Notes: generated by a model from the sequence alone, not told the origin. A stretch of 64,000 nt of DNA from Zymoseptoria tritici IPO323 (GCF_000219625.1 NC_018213.1:1-64000), one strand, 5' to 3'. Shown: positions 29,270 to 41,485, counted from the stretch's first letter. Made by a program: numbers and translations.

Positions 29270-29950
29270 GTGGGCGGATTTCTCGCCCAATGCCGGGATG
29301 GGCGGATTTCTAGCCCACCTTGCCGCTAGGCGGATTTCTCGCCTAATGCCGGGATGGGTAGATTTCCAGCCCACCTTGCTGCTGGGCGGATTTCTCGCCT
29401 AATACCGGGATAGGCGGATTTCCAGCCCACCTTGCCGCTAGGCGGATTTCTCGCCTAATGCCGGGATAGGTGGATTTCCAGCCCACCTTGCTGCTAGGCG
29501 GATTTCTCGCCCAATGCCGGGATGGGTGGATTTCCAGCCCACCTTGCCGCTAGGCGGATTTTCCGCCCAATGCCGGGATAGGCGGCCTCCGCCTAAAAGC
29601 AAAACGGAAACTTCCAAGAATTATAGCTTTCTGCTTTCACCTCTCGTATCTCGCGCACATAGCTAATTTCAAAGATTCTAAGAACACGGAGAGTAACTCT
29701 AGTATAAGAAGTTCCTTTCTATGTGTCTATATTTAATTTAAGATCGTTGTTGTAGTGTTAAAAAAGGTCGAGAAACTTGAGGTGTCGCTACTAGACTATA
29801 TGTCGGAATTTCCGTTTTAGCTTCCACACCTTAGGCGGATTTCCAGCCCACCTTGCCGCTAGGCGGATTTCTCGCCTAATGCCGGGATAGGTAGATTTCC
29901 AGCCCACCTTGCCGCTAGGCGGATTTTCCGCCCAATGCTAGGATAGGCGG
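29270..29950. repeat. 57-bp minisatellite (GGCGGATTTCTCGCCTAATG), split by an insert
   Basis: Units alternate GGCGGATTTCTCGCCTAATG and GGATTTCCAGCCCACCTTGC with CCGGGATA and CGCTA linkers. About 5.5 units lie at 29270-29595 and 2 more at 29831-29950. Each half-unit holds GGCGGATTTCTCGCC, which is partly palindromic. The gap is the 218-bp insert at 29601-29818. Confidence 0.9.
29601..29818. mobile_element. MITE-like insert of 218 bp
   Basis: Termini AAAACGGAAACTTCC (29601) and GGAATTTCCGTTTT (ending 29818) form an inverted repeat of about 14 bp with one mismatch. AGC flanks both sides and may be a 3-bp target duplication. The inside is AT-rich and non-coding. It interrupts the 57-bp minisatellite, which proves insertion. 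The superfamily is not determined. Confidence 0.6.
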
Positions 29951-30695
29951 AGAGCTAACCCAGCAGCCAAACACGTAAGCGGCATACACCTCCTACTCGA
30001 CGCTTAAGAACAGCCACCGCAGAAACCTCTACGGACATAGAAGTCCTACGATATAAGAGCCTGCGACGCTAGCGCTACTACGTGCAGCTTTGTTACGCTT
30101 TCCACCGGGTGCCCGATAAGGAGGGGGTAGTGCTGAATGTAGGCAGGAATTACTACGACGGGAGAGCACTACACCACGTCGTCGAGCTCCTCGTTAGCAA
30201 AAATACGCGGATGGCGAGTCCAACGTAGATTTAACGGCCTACAGAGGACGGCTCGGGCACGAGAACGGCACGAGGGAGAACAGATTAACGAGAGTAGGGC
30301 GGAGGAGGAGGAGGGAGAAGACGTAGACACAGGAGATTCGAAAGCGAGACGGTAAGGCAACAGACGAGACCGGAGACGAGCTAGGCGAAGGGAGAGGAAG
30401 ACGGGAGGATAAAGAGGATATAGGCCTAGCAGGACGGGATAGCATCGAGATAAGGACGATGTAACGATGCCTAGAGAGGACGATATAACGATGCCGGGGA
30501 TAGCCCATTCTCGGACCGGGGAGTAGAGGAAGAGACGACGAGCAGGACGAGTAAGTACGGAGGGGAGGGTAGCCCTTTATACCACCACCTCGTCGAGTGC
30601 GACGATTATAATCAAGCCGTGGACCCTAGTAGACGGCGAGATAAGAGGATGGCCATCGACGATAACTATCGACGATCGTAAGGCTAACCCTGCTC
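29951..30695 (+). pseudogene. Decayed region, short unknown coding remnant
   Basis: The plus strand at 30030-30230 reads RYYVQLCYAFHRVPDKEGVV, LNVGRNYYDGRALHHVVELL and VSKNTRM, which looks like real protein but matches no family I know. After 30240 the sequence is Arg/Glu-rich and GA-biased, without a convincing frame. It may include the 5' UTR of LINE copy A. Confidence 0.35.
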
Positions 30696-32652
30696 GTGAT
30701 TGTAAGAAGGACGACCACACCCCGGCCCTATAAGAGCCGGATGTGTTCCCCCCTCTCTAGAGCCTCGCTACTACCCGTTTACGCTCTTAGCCTCGGTTTT
30801 CCTCTACGGTGGAGACTTCGAACTATCCGTAAGCACTCTCTGCCTAGGTTGCCCTCTCCTTCGAGTGCCTCCTACTACCGATCCCGACTCGTTACTTCGC
30901 CGACCTCTCCCTCGACGTTCCTCGTAGCTTCCTCCTCCCCTCTACCCTCGGCGTCGCCCTCTCTGCCCTCTAACCCTCGGATGTTATCCAAACTGTCGAC
31001 AAGCGCGGTACGGCCCTAGGAAGGTCTGACGGCCTTTGCCGACGCCCTCTGGGAGCTCTATAAGGGCGTCATCCCGTGCGGCGGCGAGATCGACTACTTT
31101 GGCGTCCTAAGGAACAAGACCGGACATCCCAACACGGAAGGACGATACTACTGCACCTTCGAGTGTAAGAAGTGTTGTACGAACAAAAGGCGTACCGTTA
31201 AGGCGTAGATTAAGAGCGTCACTGCGGAAATCGGCCGGTCGAGACTTACGCTTGTGGCGCAAACGATCCTGGACTAGCTTCGTAACTGTAGTAAGGATAC
31301 GGCCTAGCTCGTTGCCTAGATTGAAGATCGACTAGAGGAGCCGGTGACCGCGCTAGCGAAGCGAGCACTAGAGTCCGAGTCTTCGATCGAGACGGCGTCC
31401 GCGGATTGTTGGTTAAGGAAGACGATCCGGCGTGAGGAGGACGTGTTCCTAGATATTGTCTCTATAGATCTTCCTTCTACGAGCATCCCTTCGACGAAGA
31501 TTCCGTCGACGAATCTTCCTTCTACGGACATTCCTTCTACGGACATTCCTTCTACGAGGCTCCCTACCGACATCCCTTTGACTAGGCTGCCTTCGATCGA
31601 CATCCCCTTAACGATCCCTACTATCCTCGTCCCGGAGACCGACCCTGCCGCGATTCCAGTCGACCCTGTACCGAAGCCTATCGTACAGATACCCTTCTTT
31701 TAGAAATACGCCGAGGCCTGCCTGATCTGCGCGGCGAAGGAGACGAAGCGATCGGTTAACCGCCTCCTATACACCCTGGGCGAAGGTCCTCTTTATTGCT
31801 CGGACGAAGGTCCTCCTTATTGCTCGAGTGAAGATCCTCCGGACCCTCCTAGACCTAAAGACGGCGCGAGCGAGCACCGGAAGGAATCGAGACCCGCTAC
31901 GAACGGAGCCCCACCGCCTAGCTGGAACGACGCGCGAGCAGAGTCGATCGAGGAGAAACAGCGGAGGAAGAGTCTTCCGCACTATTCCGTCGAGGAGAAG
32001 CGCGGAGGGAAGAGTGTTCCTCCCGAGGTGCGACCCTACGACCTCTTTCCTAGTAAGGACTACGACCTTCTCTCGCCCTTTTCTACGGCATCCGTCCCTC
32101 CTCCCCTTATGCCCTCTCCGGACACGCCCTCTCCCGCAAAGGCGAAGGAGCTTACTCCCTTTCCGTTCTCTTCGTCGGGACAGTAGAGGCTATAGATCGC
32201 GGACCTAGCCGCGCGTACCGAACCGGTAACGCCCTCCCTAAAAGCGAAGACCTTCCGGATTCTCTCTGCGGAGCCGAAGCCACGAACAAAACCGACCTCT
32301 CCTTTAGCGGACCATAAGCGGAAACTACTCTAACCCTGCTCTGTAAACCTTCCCGGGAGATCGTCTACGGATTAGGTCCGCGAGTTCGTCGATCGCTATC
32401 GAGAAGCTAATAACAAATTCAAAAGGCAAGTAGTACGGCAGAAGGCAAAGAGTGCCGGCGTCTTCGACGAGTTCAAAGCCGAGCTAATATAGCAGGGGCT
32501 AGAAGAGGAGCCGGCGGGACAGGAGGATAGCCCAGGCTCGAAGAGAGAGACTCGAGGAGCATCCTCTAAGAGAGAGAGTCGAGAGGCATCCGGGGGAGGC
32601 GAGTCCTCTTGCGGGTCGCGAGACCAGGAGGAATGCTAGGATTGGATATATT
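30696..32652 (+). pseudogene. LINE copy A ORF1 (Gag-like)
   Basis: About 650 codons in one frame. A Ser/Pro/Arg-rich N-terminus is followed by ADALWELYKGVIPCGGEIDY and a Cys cluster (YYCTFECKKCC, CxxxCxxCC). A repeat STDIPSTDIPSTRLPTDIP (31470-31620) leads to a long disordered, charged C-terminal part (EKRGGKSVPPEVRPYDLFPS, PFSTASVPPPLMPSPDTPS). Stops are almost all TAG. Role by analogy with LINE ORF1: RNA binding and nuclear targeting. No RRM or classic CCHC knuckle is seen. The end overlaps the start of ORF2. Confidence 0.65.
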
Positions 32653-35600
32653 AACATCCGGGGCTTAGGGGATAATAGGTAGCCGATCCTGGCGGCGCTA
32701 ATTAACGACGACGTCCTCGACTACCTCTTTATCGTCGAGACCTAGTTCGTCGAGCATAAGAAGCGCCGAGCGGATTACCGCGTAATTGCGACTACGGTGA
32801 AGCCCGATATAGTGCCGAGAAAGGGTCGCTTGGGCTGTAGGATTCTAGTAATAGGGACAGTACGCGCGCGAAGTTGGCTCACCGGCGAGGCGCAGATCAT
32901 TAGGACGGATGCTATAACCCTACCGACGGACCAGGGAACGATTAGCGGAGTCTACTTTCCCCCCAAGCGGAAGCCGGATGAGGTCCGGTCTACGCTTTAG
33001 GCAGTTGCCGGCTCCGATGTCGTTCTCGGAGATATTAACGTCCGCTTTAGTAAGATGTCTCTCTAGAGCAGGAAGGCGTTGCCGCTTCCAAGACGGAAGG
33101 TCGTCTCGCAATAGATCGAGGACTCCGCGATAACCTATCTGAAGCCGATCTAGGAGCCGATTACGATTGCGGACGCCGTATGTGAGAAACAACTAACGAC
33201 TGACCACTGCTTTGTCCGCCGGACGCTGCCGCATGCGACGCTAGCTCTACCGCGACCGACGGAGAAGATGAATACCGACTATATCTACTAGCTCTACCTC
33301 CAGCTGGACCCGACTGCGGGTACTCCAGGTAGATTAGCCGTGCCGTATCAACTTCGACGCTATGCAATAAGCCGGCTGAACGACGACGATACGGCGCAGG
33401 CGCTCTGCTATAGCTGGGAGAGAAGGGCGCGGCATCGACGGCATCTGTACTATATAAGCGCCGATGTAGACAAGCGGAATGCGGAAATCGTGTCGCTCTG
33501 CCAGCAGGTAAGCGAAGCCGTGCTAGGACTCGCCTCTGCGCGTCGTCGAAATCGTCCTCCGGGTAGACGAAAGGCGGAGGATATAAGTAACGGAGGCGGA
33601 GAGAAGAAGAATGGAGGCGGAGAGAAGAAGGATCGAGACGGAGAGAAGAAGGATAGAGGTAGAGAGAAGAACAACGGGCCTCGAAAGGCGATAACAGACC
33701 TAAAGCGAAAGCGAGCTAAGGATGATGACAACGCCGCTCGCAAGCCAAAGCCGCTACGCCGCCGTAGCAAGAAGAAGAAGGACTAGCGTCTTAAGGCGAT
33801 GGCGAAGCCGAATCTAGACGCCGATGGCGGGACGCTCGAGACAGTCCGTCTCTATAAGAGAGCGCAGCGCCGCGCGAACGAGAACATACCGCTGGTGCCG
33901 ACCCCGGCGGGGAAGGCGAGAGGGATGACGGCAATCGACGAGGTAACAGAGGGATTTGCCGGTCGATTTGTCTTAACAGCGACCCTCCTGGTACAGGAGA
34001 TGTTTCCTATCGACGATCGATCTACCTCGCTCTCCTTCTCGATCGACGAGATAATATAGGAGCTTACCTACTAGGATGCTACGAAGGCCTGCGGAAACGA
34101 TAGGGTACACATCTGTCTAATAAAAACCCTCGCGACGACGAGCTTCCTCCGGATCCTGGCCGCCCTCTACAATTCCTGTCTCCGGAATAGTAAGACGCCG
34201 CGGAGCTAGAACGAAACTGTCGTCTGTCTGGTCGTTAAGGACAAGACCCGACGGGAGGATGGTACAATACCGGCGAAGGACGCCAACAACGTTCGTCCGA
34301 TCTCGCTGGTAACGATGTTTCGAAAGGTCTTCGAGCGCCTGCTCCTCCAGCGCTTTAATAGCAGGACATAGGCGAGGATGCATCCTAACCAGGCGGGATT
34401 TCGAAGTTACCACTCTACTATAACGAACGCTGCGGTCGTCCACGCCCTCCTCGAATCGAGCCGGATTACACACGCTATGTTCCTCGATTTTCAAGCTGCC
34501 TTTAACGTCGTAGATTATGTACTGCTCGCGGACGTTCTACGCCGGCGGAGATGTCCGGAGAACATGCTAGCTCTAATTGCGAGCCTCTGCTTTTTCGACG
34601 TCTGGTCCTTTGTCGTTTCGGATAGTACGGCTTCTTAGTGGTTTCCGCGGACGAGGGGAGTTCTGCAGGGCTTACCCCTCTCGCCCTATCTGTTTAACAT
34701 CTTTATCGATAGCTTGCTCGAGGACTTGAATCGACCTAGGACACTCGCCCTAGCCGGCTCTTCCGACGTAATGCCCGCGGCGCCGCCGATTCCTTGCGCG
34801 CTGTTCTTCGCCGATAATAGTGTTCTCCTCGCTAGCAACTTAGACGAGGTGCGTCTACTAATCCAGATCCTCGAGTGCTGGTCCTCTGCCAACCGCATCG
34901 CCCTAAACATTAAAAAATGCGCCTATCTAGCTTCGGCGTCTTCGTAGGAGGCGATCTACCTCTTTAGTGCGGAGGTACCGAGGAGAGAGGTATATACCTA
35001 CCTCGGATTTCCCGTGACGGCGCGAGGGATTAACTTGAGGAGGCACCTTAAGAGCCGGCTCGAACAGGCTAGGAAACGAAGCGACTTCCTAACCCTCGAC
35101 GCGGACGGTTAGGGCTTTACGCATCGCCTGCGAGTCTATCGGCAGTATCTCGCACTAATGTTCGAGTATAGCGCGCCTCTCCTCGCGGCGTTTGCCGAGG
35201 ACTCTCCTAAGTTCTGGGACGAGACGACTAAGGACGTTGCGAAGCTAACAAAGTGGATCTCGGGTTATACTTCTAACCCTTACTTTACTCGCAATCTCCT
35301 AGGAATCTCCGCCCTACCCTCGCGATTTAAGGTACTAAAAACTAGCTTTCAGGTTGTAAAGAAGCACACTCCGGAAGAAAGTCCGCTGCGGAAGTTAGGA
35401 TTACTAATCTGGAAACCCAAAGCGTTCTTCCGGCGCTTAACGGAGGACAAGCTCTACGAGAAGTACCGCGAGACACCCGAGTCCTAGCCTCGCGACCGAA
35501 GCCTTAGCGAAGACCGCCGTTCTGTCCAGCGGTTCCTACGCTAGGAGAGAGAGGAAGATATGGCCGAAGAGGCCAAGAAGTGGAGCCTAACCCGGATTAT

Positions 35601-35990
35601 ACCGGGAGAAAGCCGCCTAAAGCAGGACTTACGAGGAGCCGATCACTTTTTAAAGGCGCCGCGGTCCTTCCAGAAGCGCTTCCTCTAGTATCGGCGTAGA
35701 ACCTTCTATACCTATAGTTTCTGCGTCTGTACGAGCAAATTCATCTAAGGACACGAGACTTGCTACTAGGAAAACAGGACGAGCTGGCTCTCGAGGAAGG
35801 AACGACGGGCGAAGCAGAAGATGCATACGAAAATAGGCACTACGAACACGAAGTTTACTAAGGTAGACTTCCTTCTAAATACAGGATGCTAGGAGCGAGC
35901 TAACGAGATCCTTGAGCGAATCTCGACGAAGATTACAAAGGAGGAAGCTGCGAAGGAGGAAGCGGAGGAAGCGGCGGCACAGACCTAGTG
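32640..35990 (+). pseudogene. LINE copy A ORF2 (AP endonuclease and reverse transcriptase)
   Basis: The N-terminus shows AP-endonuclease blocks RIGYINIRGLGDNR, YLFIVET, SGVYFPPKRKPDEV, VVLGDINVRFSKM and TTDHCFVRRTLP. A Lys/Glu-rich GEKKDR repeat linker (about 33590-33680) follows. RT blocks are NNVRPISLVTMFRKVFERLL, HPNQAGFRSYHSTITNAAVV, MFLDFQAAFNVVDYVLLADV, GVLQGLPLSPYLFNIFIDSL and FFADNSVLLAS. The catalytic pair should be FADD; here codon 34816-34818 is AAT, so the second Asp is Asn. The C-terminal Cys/His cluster CVCTSKFI, GHETC lies near 35730-35765. There are many TAG stops; the protein is dead. No RNase H and no restriction-like endonuclease is seen. Confidence 0.85.
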
Positions 35991-35992
35991 CA

Positions 35993-36150
35993 CACTGTCC
36001 TAAGTAGGACGTTAAAAGGCTCGGTCCGATGAGTAGGACGTAAAGTAGCTCCGTCCGATAAGTAGGACGTAAAGTGGCTCAGTCCGATGGGTAGGACGTA
36101 AAAAGGCTCCGTCCGATAGGTAGGACGTAAAGTGGCTCTGTCGACCCGGG
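35993..36150. repeat. 27-bp tandem repeat in LINE A 3' region
   Basis: Units of GTAGGACGTAAAGTGGCTCN plus GTCCGAT, about 5.5 copies. The same repeat has more copies in LINE B (41252-41485), so the number varies between copies, as in 3' regions of other telomeric LINEs and DNA satellites. Confidence 0.9.
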
Positions 36151-37058
36151 ACGTAAAAGCGGAGATCATCCCTCGAGGATAAATTAGGCGTTTACCCTAT
36201 CGAAAAGGAGTCTCTTCCCTCGAGATGAAAGTAGGCGTCCGATCGGTAGGACGTTAAAAGGCTGCGCTGCGACGTAGGAGACGTAGGCGACTAGCGAGGC
36301 CCGGACTAGCTCCGCACTGGACGATCAACTCTATCCGGAAGGCCTAGCAGTAGATGTAAGGCGTGTACCCTAGATCTGCGGCTGCTTCCTCTTAAAGCTG
36401 GGGAGCAGGAGGAAGAAAACTAGTACCTCTGCAGAGCAGTAGGAGGCTTAGAGGAATGCGAAGGCAACAGCGTAGTAGGGGAGAGGAGTAGACGACGACG
36501 ATCGCTAGAGGAGGAATTCTAGCCGAAGGGAAGACAGCTCTCCCCAAACTGTTTAGGAAGCACTTATAGACTAGTGTGTAAGCGGCTCGATCGGAATCAA
36601 ATATCTCCGACAGTAGATACGCCAGACGGAGGGAGGACAGAGCTCTACCGAACGGTCTTAAAGCGGGATGTTCCCCCTTAACGAGACGGGGTTACAGTTT
36701 CGGGCGGATGAGGAGACGCACACCTCGTCCGTCACCTGGGAGGTTTGGAAACCCAAGGTACGATAGATAGTGAGCAATTGCCGGAGCGATATTGTGCGTT
36801 AGGATGCGGACTAGCCCATCGGTGGTCTCTCTTTTTGGCGGTTGGTTAACTCGGGAGATGATAAAAAGGACACCGTAAAACGTAGTTGGGCTGGGAGTAG
36901 CTGCGGTGCTGTGCATCGCGAGGCGCTTTACATAGGAGCGTGGGTCTGTTTCCTCCCCTCTAAAGACGGCCAAAAGAGCCGGGAGCAAGGGCTTGGATGG
37001 GGCTTCAGTTCAGATCAGGTGCAAAGGTAGACTAGCCTATATAAACAAGTACAATAAA

Positions 37059-37077
37059 CCCCTAACCCTAACCCTAA
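37059..37077 (+). repeat. Interstitial telomere tract between LINE A and LINE B
   Basis: CCCCTAACCCTAACCCTAA, three units, directly after the LINE A 3' end and directly before the truncated LINE B 5' end. Same orientation as the chromosome-end telomere. Confidence 0.97.
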
Positions 37078-37860
37078 GCGCGAGCGAGCACCGGAAGGAA
37101 TCGAGACCCGCCACGAACGGAGCCCTACCGCCTGGCCGGAACAACGCGCGAGCGGAGTCGATCGAGGAGAGACAGCGGAGGAAGAGTCTTCTGCACTGTT
37201 CTGTTAAGGAGAAGCGCGGAGGGAAGAGTGTTCCTCCCGAGGTGCGACCCTACGACCTCTTTCCTAGTAAGGACTACGACCTTCTCTCGCCCTTTTCTAC
37301 AGCATCCGTCCCTCCTCCCCTCGTGCCCTCTCTAGACACGCCCTCTCCCGCAAAGGCGAAGGAGCTTACTCCCTTTCCGTTCTCTTCGTCAGGACGGTAG
37401 AGGCTGTAGGTTACGGACCTAGCCGCGCGTGCCGAACCGGTAACGCCCTCCCTAAAAGCGAAGACCTTCCGGATTCTCTCCGCGGAGCCGAAGCTACGAA
37501 CGAAACCGACCTCTTCTTTAGCGGACCGTAAGCGGAAACCACTCTAACCCCACTCTGTAAACCTTCCTAGGAGATCGTCTGCGGATTAGGTCTACGAGTT
37601 CGTCGATCGCTATCGAGAAGCCGATAACAAATTTAAAAGGCAAGTAGTGCGGCAGAAGGCGAAGAGTACTAGCGTCTTCGACAAGTTCAAAGCCGAGCTA
37701 ATACGGCAGGGGCTAGAAGGGGAGCCGGCGGGACGGGAGGATAGCCTAGGCTCGAAGAGAGAGACTTAGGGAGCATCCTCTAAGAGAGAGAGTCGAGAGG
37801 CATCTAGGGAAGGCGAGTCCTCTCGCGGGTCGCGAGACCAGGAGGAATGCTAGGATTGGA
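37078..37860 (+). pseudogene. LINE copy B ORF1 (C-terminal part)
   Basis: Starts at ASEHRKESRPATNG and continues to REASREGESSR near 37850, matching the last 260 codons of copy A ORF1. It is open from 36993 to 37400 and then broken by TAG. The N-terminal Cys cluster is absent because of the 5' truncation. Confidence 0.7.
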
Positions 37861-40800
37861 TGTATTAACATCTAGGGCTTAGGGGATAATAGGTAGCCGA
37901 TCCTAGCGGCGCTAATTGACGACGACGTCCTTAACTACCTCTTTATCGTCGAGACCTGGTTCGTCGAGTATAAGAAGCGCCGAGCAGATTACTGCGTAAT
38001 TGCGACTACAGTAAAGCCCGATACGGTGCCGAGAAAGGGTCGCTTGGGCTCTAGGATTCTAGTAATGGGGACGGTACGCGCGCGAAGTTAGCTTACCGGC
38101 GAGGCGCAGATCATTAGGACAGACGCTATAACCCTGCCGACGGACTGGGGAACGATTAGCGGAGTCTACTTTCCCCCCAAGCGGAAGCCGGATAAGGTCC
38201 AGTCTACGCTTGAGGCGGTTGCCGGCTCCGATGTCGTTCTCGGAGATATTAACGTCCACTTTAGTAAGATGTCTCTCTAGAGCGGGAAGGTGTTGCTGCT
38301 TCCGAGACGGAAGGTCGTCTCGCGATAGATCGAGGACTCCGCGATAACCTATCTGATACCGATCCAGGAGCCGATTACGATTGCGGACACTGTATGCGAG
38401 AAATAACTGACAACTAACTACTGCTTTGTCCGCCGGACGCTGCCGCATGCGACGCTAGCTCTACCGCGACCGACGGAGAAGATGAATACCGACTATGTCT
38501 ACTAGCTCTACCTCCAGCTAGACCCGACTACGGGTACTCCAGGTAGATTAGCCGTGCCGTATCAACTTCGACGCTATATAATAAGCCGGCTAAACGACGA
38601 CGATACGGCGTAGGCGCTCTGCTATAGCTAGGAGAGAAGGGTGCGGCATCGACGGCATCTGTACTATATGAGCGCCGATGTGGACAAGTAGAATGCGGAA
38701 ATTGTGTTGCTCTACCAGCAGGTAAGCGAAGCTGTGCTAGGACTCGCCTCTGCGCGTTGTCGAAATTGTCCTCCGGGTAGACGAAAGGCGGAGGATATAA
38801 GTGACGGAGGTAGAGAGAAGAAGAATCGAGAGGGAGAGAAGAAGGATCGAGAGGGAGAGAAGAAGGATCGAGAGGGAGAGAAGAAGGATCGAGAGGGAGA
38901 GAAGAAGGATCGAGAGGGAGAGAAGAACAACAGGCCTCGAAAGGCGATAACAGACCTAAAGCGAAAGCGAGCCGAGGATAATAACAACGCTGCTCGCAAG
39001 CCAAAGCAGCTACGCCGCTGTAGCAAGAAGAAGAAGGACTGGCGTCTTAAGGCAATAGCGAAGCCGAATCCGGACGCTGATAGCGGGACGCTCGAGACGG
39101 TCCGTCTCTATAAGAGAGCGTAGCACTGCGCGAACGAGAACACACCGCTAGTGCCGACCCCGGCGGGGAAGGCGAGAGGGATAACAGCAATCGACGAGGT
39201 AACGGAGGGATTTGCCAGTCGATTCGTCTCGACAGCGACCCTCCCGGTACAGGAGATGTTTCCTATCGACGATCGATCCACCTCGCTCTCCTTCTCGATC
39301 GACGAGATAATGCAGGAGCTTACCTACTAGGATGCTATAAAGGCCTGCGGAAACAATGGGGTACACATCCGTCTAATAAAAACCCTCGCGACGACGAGCT
39401 TCCTCCGGATCCTGGCCGCCCTCTACAATTCCTATCTCCGGAATAGTAAGACGCCGCGGAGCTAGAACGAAACTGTTATCTGTCTGGTCGTTAAGGACAA
39501 GACCCGACGGGAGGATAGTACGATGCCGGCGAAGGACGCTAACAACGTTCGTTTAATCTCGCTAGTAACGATGTTTTAAAAGGTCTTCGAGCGCCTGCTC
39601 CTCCAGCGCTTTTATAGCAGGACATAGGCGAGGATGCATCCTAACTAGGCGGGATTTCGAAGTTACTACTCTACTATAACGAACGCCGCGGTTGTCCACG
39701 CCCTCCTCGAATCGAGCCGGATTACACACGCTATGTTCCTCGATTTTTAAGCCGCCTTTGACGTCGTCGATCATGTACTGCTTACAGACGTTCTATGCCG
39801 GCAGAGATGTCCGGAGAACATGCTAGCTCTAATTGCGAGCCTCTGCTTTTTCGATGTCTAGTCCTTTGTCGTTTCAGATAGTACAGCTTCTCGGTAGTTT
39901 CCGCGGACGAGGGGAGTTCTGCAGGGCTTACCCCTCTTGCCCTATCTGTTTAACATCTTCATTAATAGCTTGCTCGAGGACTTGAATCGACCTAGGACAC
40001 TCGCCCTAGCCGGCTCTTCCAACGTGATGCCCGCGGCGCCGCCGATTCCTCGCGCGCTGTTCTTTGCTAATGATAGTGTTCTCCTCGCTAGCGACTTAGA
40101 CGAGGTGCGTGTACTAATCCAGATCCTCGAGCGCTGGTCCTCCGCTAACCGCATCGCCCTGAATATTAAAAAATGCGCCTATCTAGCTCCGGCGTCTTCG
40201 CAGGAGGCGATCTACCTCTTTAGTGCGGAGGTACCGAGGAGAGAGGTATATACCTACCTCGGATTTCCCGTAACGGCGCGAGGGATTGACTTGAGGAGGC
40301 ACCTTAAGAGCCGGCTCGAACAGGCCGGGAAACGAAGCGACTTCCTGACCCTCGACGCGGACGGTTGGGGCTTCGCGCATCGCCTGCGAGTCTATCGGCA
40401 GTATCTCGCACCGATGTTCGAGTATGGCGCGCCTCTCCTTGCGGCGTTTGCTAAGGACTCTCCTAAGTTCTGGGACGAGACGACCAAGGACGTTGCGAAG
40501 CTAACGAAGTGGATCTCAGGTTATGCTTCTAACCCTCACTTTACTCGCAATCTCCTGGGAATCTCCGCCCTACCCTTGCGATTTAAGGCACTAAAAACTG
40601 GCTTTCAGGTTATAAAGAAGCACGCTCCGGAAGAAAGTCCGCTGCGGAAGTTGGAATTACTAATCTGGAAACCCAAAGCGTTCTTCCGGCGCTTAACGGA
40701 GGACAAGCTCTACGAGAAGTACCGCGAGACACCCGAGTCCTAGCCTCGCGACCGAAGCCTCAGCGAAGACCGCCGTTCTGTCTAGCGGTTCCTGCGCTAG

Positions 40801-41245
40801 GAGAGAGAGGAAGATATAGCCAAAGAGGCCAAGAAGTGGAGCCTAACCCGGATTATACCGGGAGAAAGCCGCCTAAAGCGGGACTTACAAGGAGCCGATC
40901 ACTTTTTAAAGGCGCCGCGGTCCTTCCAGAAGCGCTTCCTCCAGTATCGGCGTGGAACCTTCTATACCTATGGTTTCTGCGTCTGTACGAGCAAATTCAT
41001 CTGAGGACACGAGACTTGCTACTAGGAAAACAGGACGAGCTGGCTCTCGAGGAAGGAACGACAGGCGAAGCAGAAGATGCATACGAAAATAGGCACTACG
41101 AACACGAAGTTTACCGAGGTAGACTTCCTTCTAAATATAGGATGCTAGGAGCGAGCTAACGAGATCCTCGAGCAAATCTCGACCAAGATTACGAAGGAGG
41201 AAGCTACGAAGGAGGAAGCGGAGGAAGCGGCGGCACAGACCTAGT
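37850..41245 (+). pseudogene. LINE copy B ORF2 (AP endonuclease and reverse transcriptase)
   Basis: Same architecture as copy A ORF2. The longest intact piece is 39937-40743 (268 codons), from LPYLFNIFINSLLEDL through the RT palm and thumb to KLYEKYRETPES. The palm motif reads FFANDSVLLAS. Here the first Asp of FADD is Asn (codon 40069-40071), whereas in copy A it is the second, so the two copies were inactivated independently. The GEKKDREGEKKDR linker repeat (38810-38930) has more units than in A. The C-terminal CVCTSKFI..GHETC cluster is retained. Confidence 0.85.
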
Positions 41246-41251
41246 GCACAC

Positions 41252-41485
41252 TGTCCTGAGTAGGACGTTAAAAGGCTCCGTCCGATGAGTAGGACGTTAA
41301 AAGGCTCCGTCCAATGGGTAGGACGTAAAGTGGCTCCGTCCAATAGGTAGGACGTTAAAAGGCTCTGTCCGATGGGTAGGACGTAAAGTGGCTCGGTCCG
41401 ATGAGTAGGACGTAAAGTAGCTCGGTCCGATAGGTAGGACGTAAAGTGGCTCCGTCCGATGGGTAGGACGTAAAGTAGCTCCGTC
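41252..41485. repeat. 27-bp tandem repeat in LINE B 3' region
   Basis: About nine units alternating AGGACGTTAAAAGGCTCCGT and AGGACGTAAAGTGGCTCCGT with CCGATGGGT linkers. Open minus frames across it (41131-41512) are repeat by-products. Confidence 0.9.

Larger units (their letters stand above)
30696..37058 (+). mobile_element. Telomere-associated LINE, copy A (longest copy)
   Basis: A two-ORF non-LTR retrotransposon with ORF1 (30696-32652), ORF2 (32640-35990) and a 3' part holding a 27-bp tandem repeat (35993-36150) and about 900 bp of further sequence. Its 3' end, AACAAGTACAATAAA, is followed directly by CCCCTAACCCTAACCCTAA and then copy B. The 5' limit is uncertain; the first plausible ATG is at 30696. 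It has no LTRs and no poly(A). Copy B is about 90% identical by eye, with differences dominated by CG->TA and CA->TA. Confidence 0.85.

Noticed and set aside
36993..37400. Intact gene of 135 codons
   Set aside because: It is the joint of LINE A, telomere repeat and LINE B ORF1, not a separate gene.
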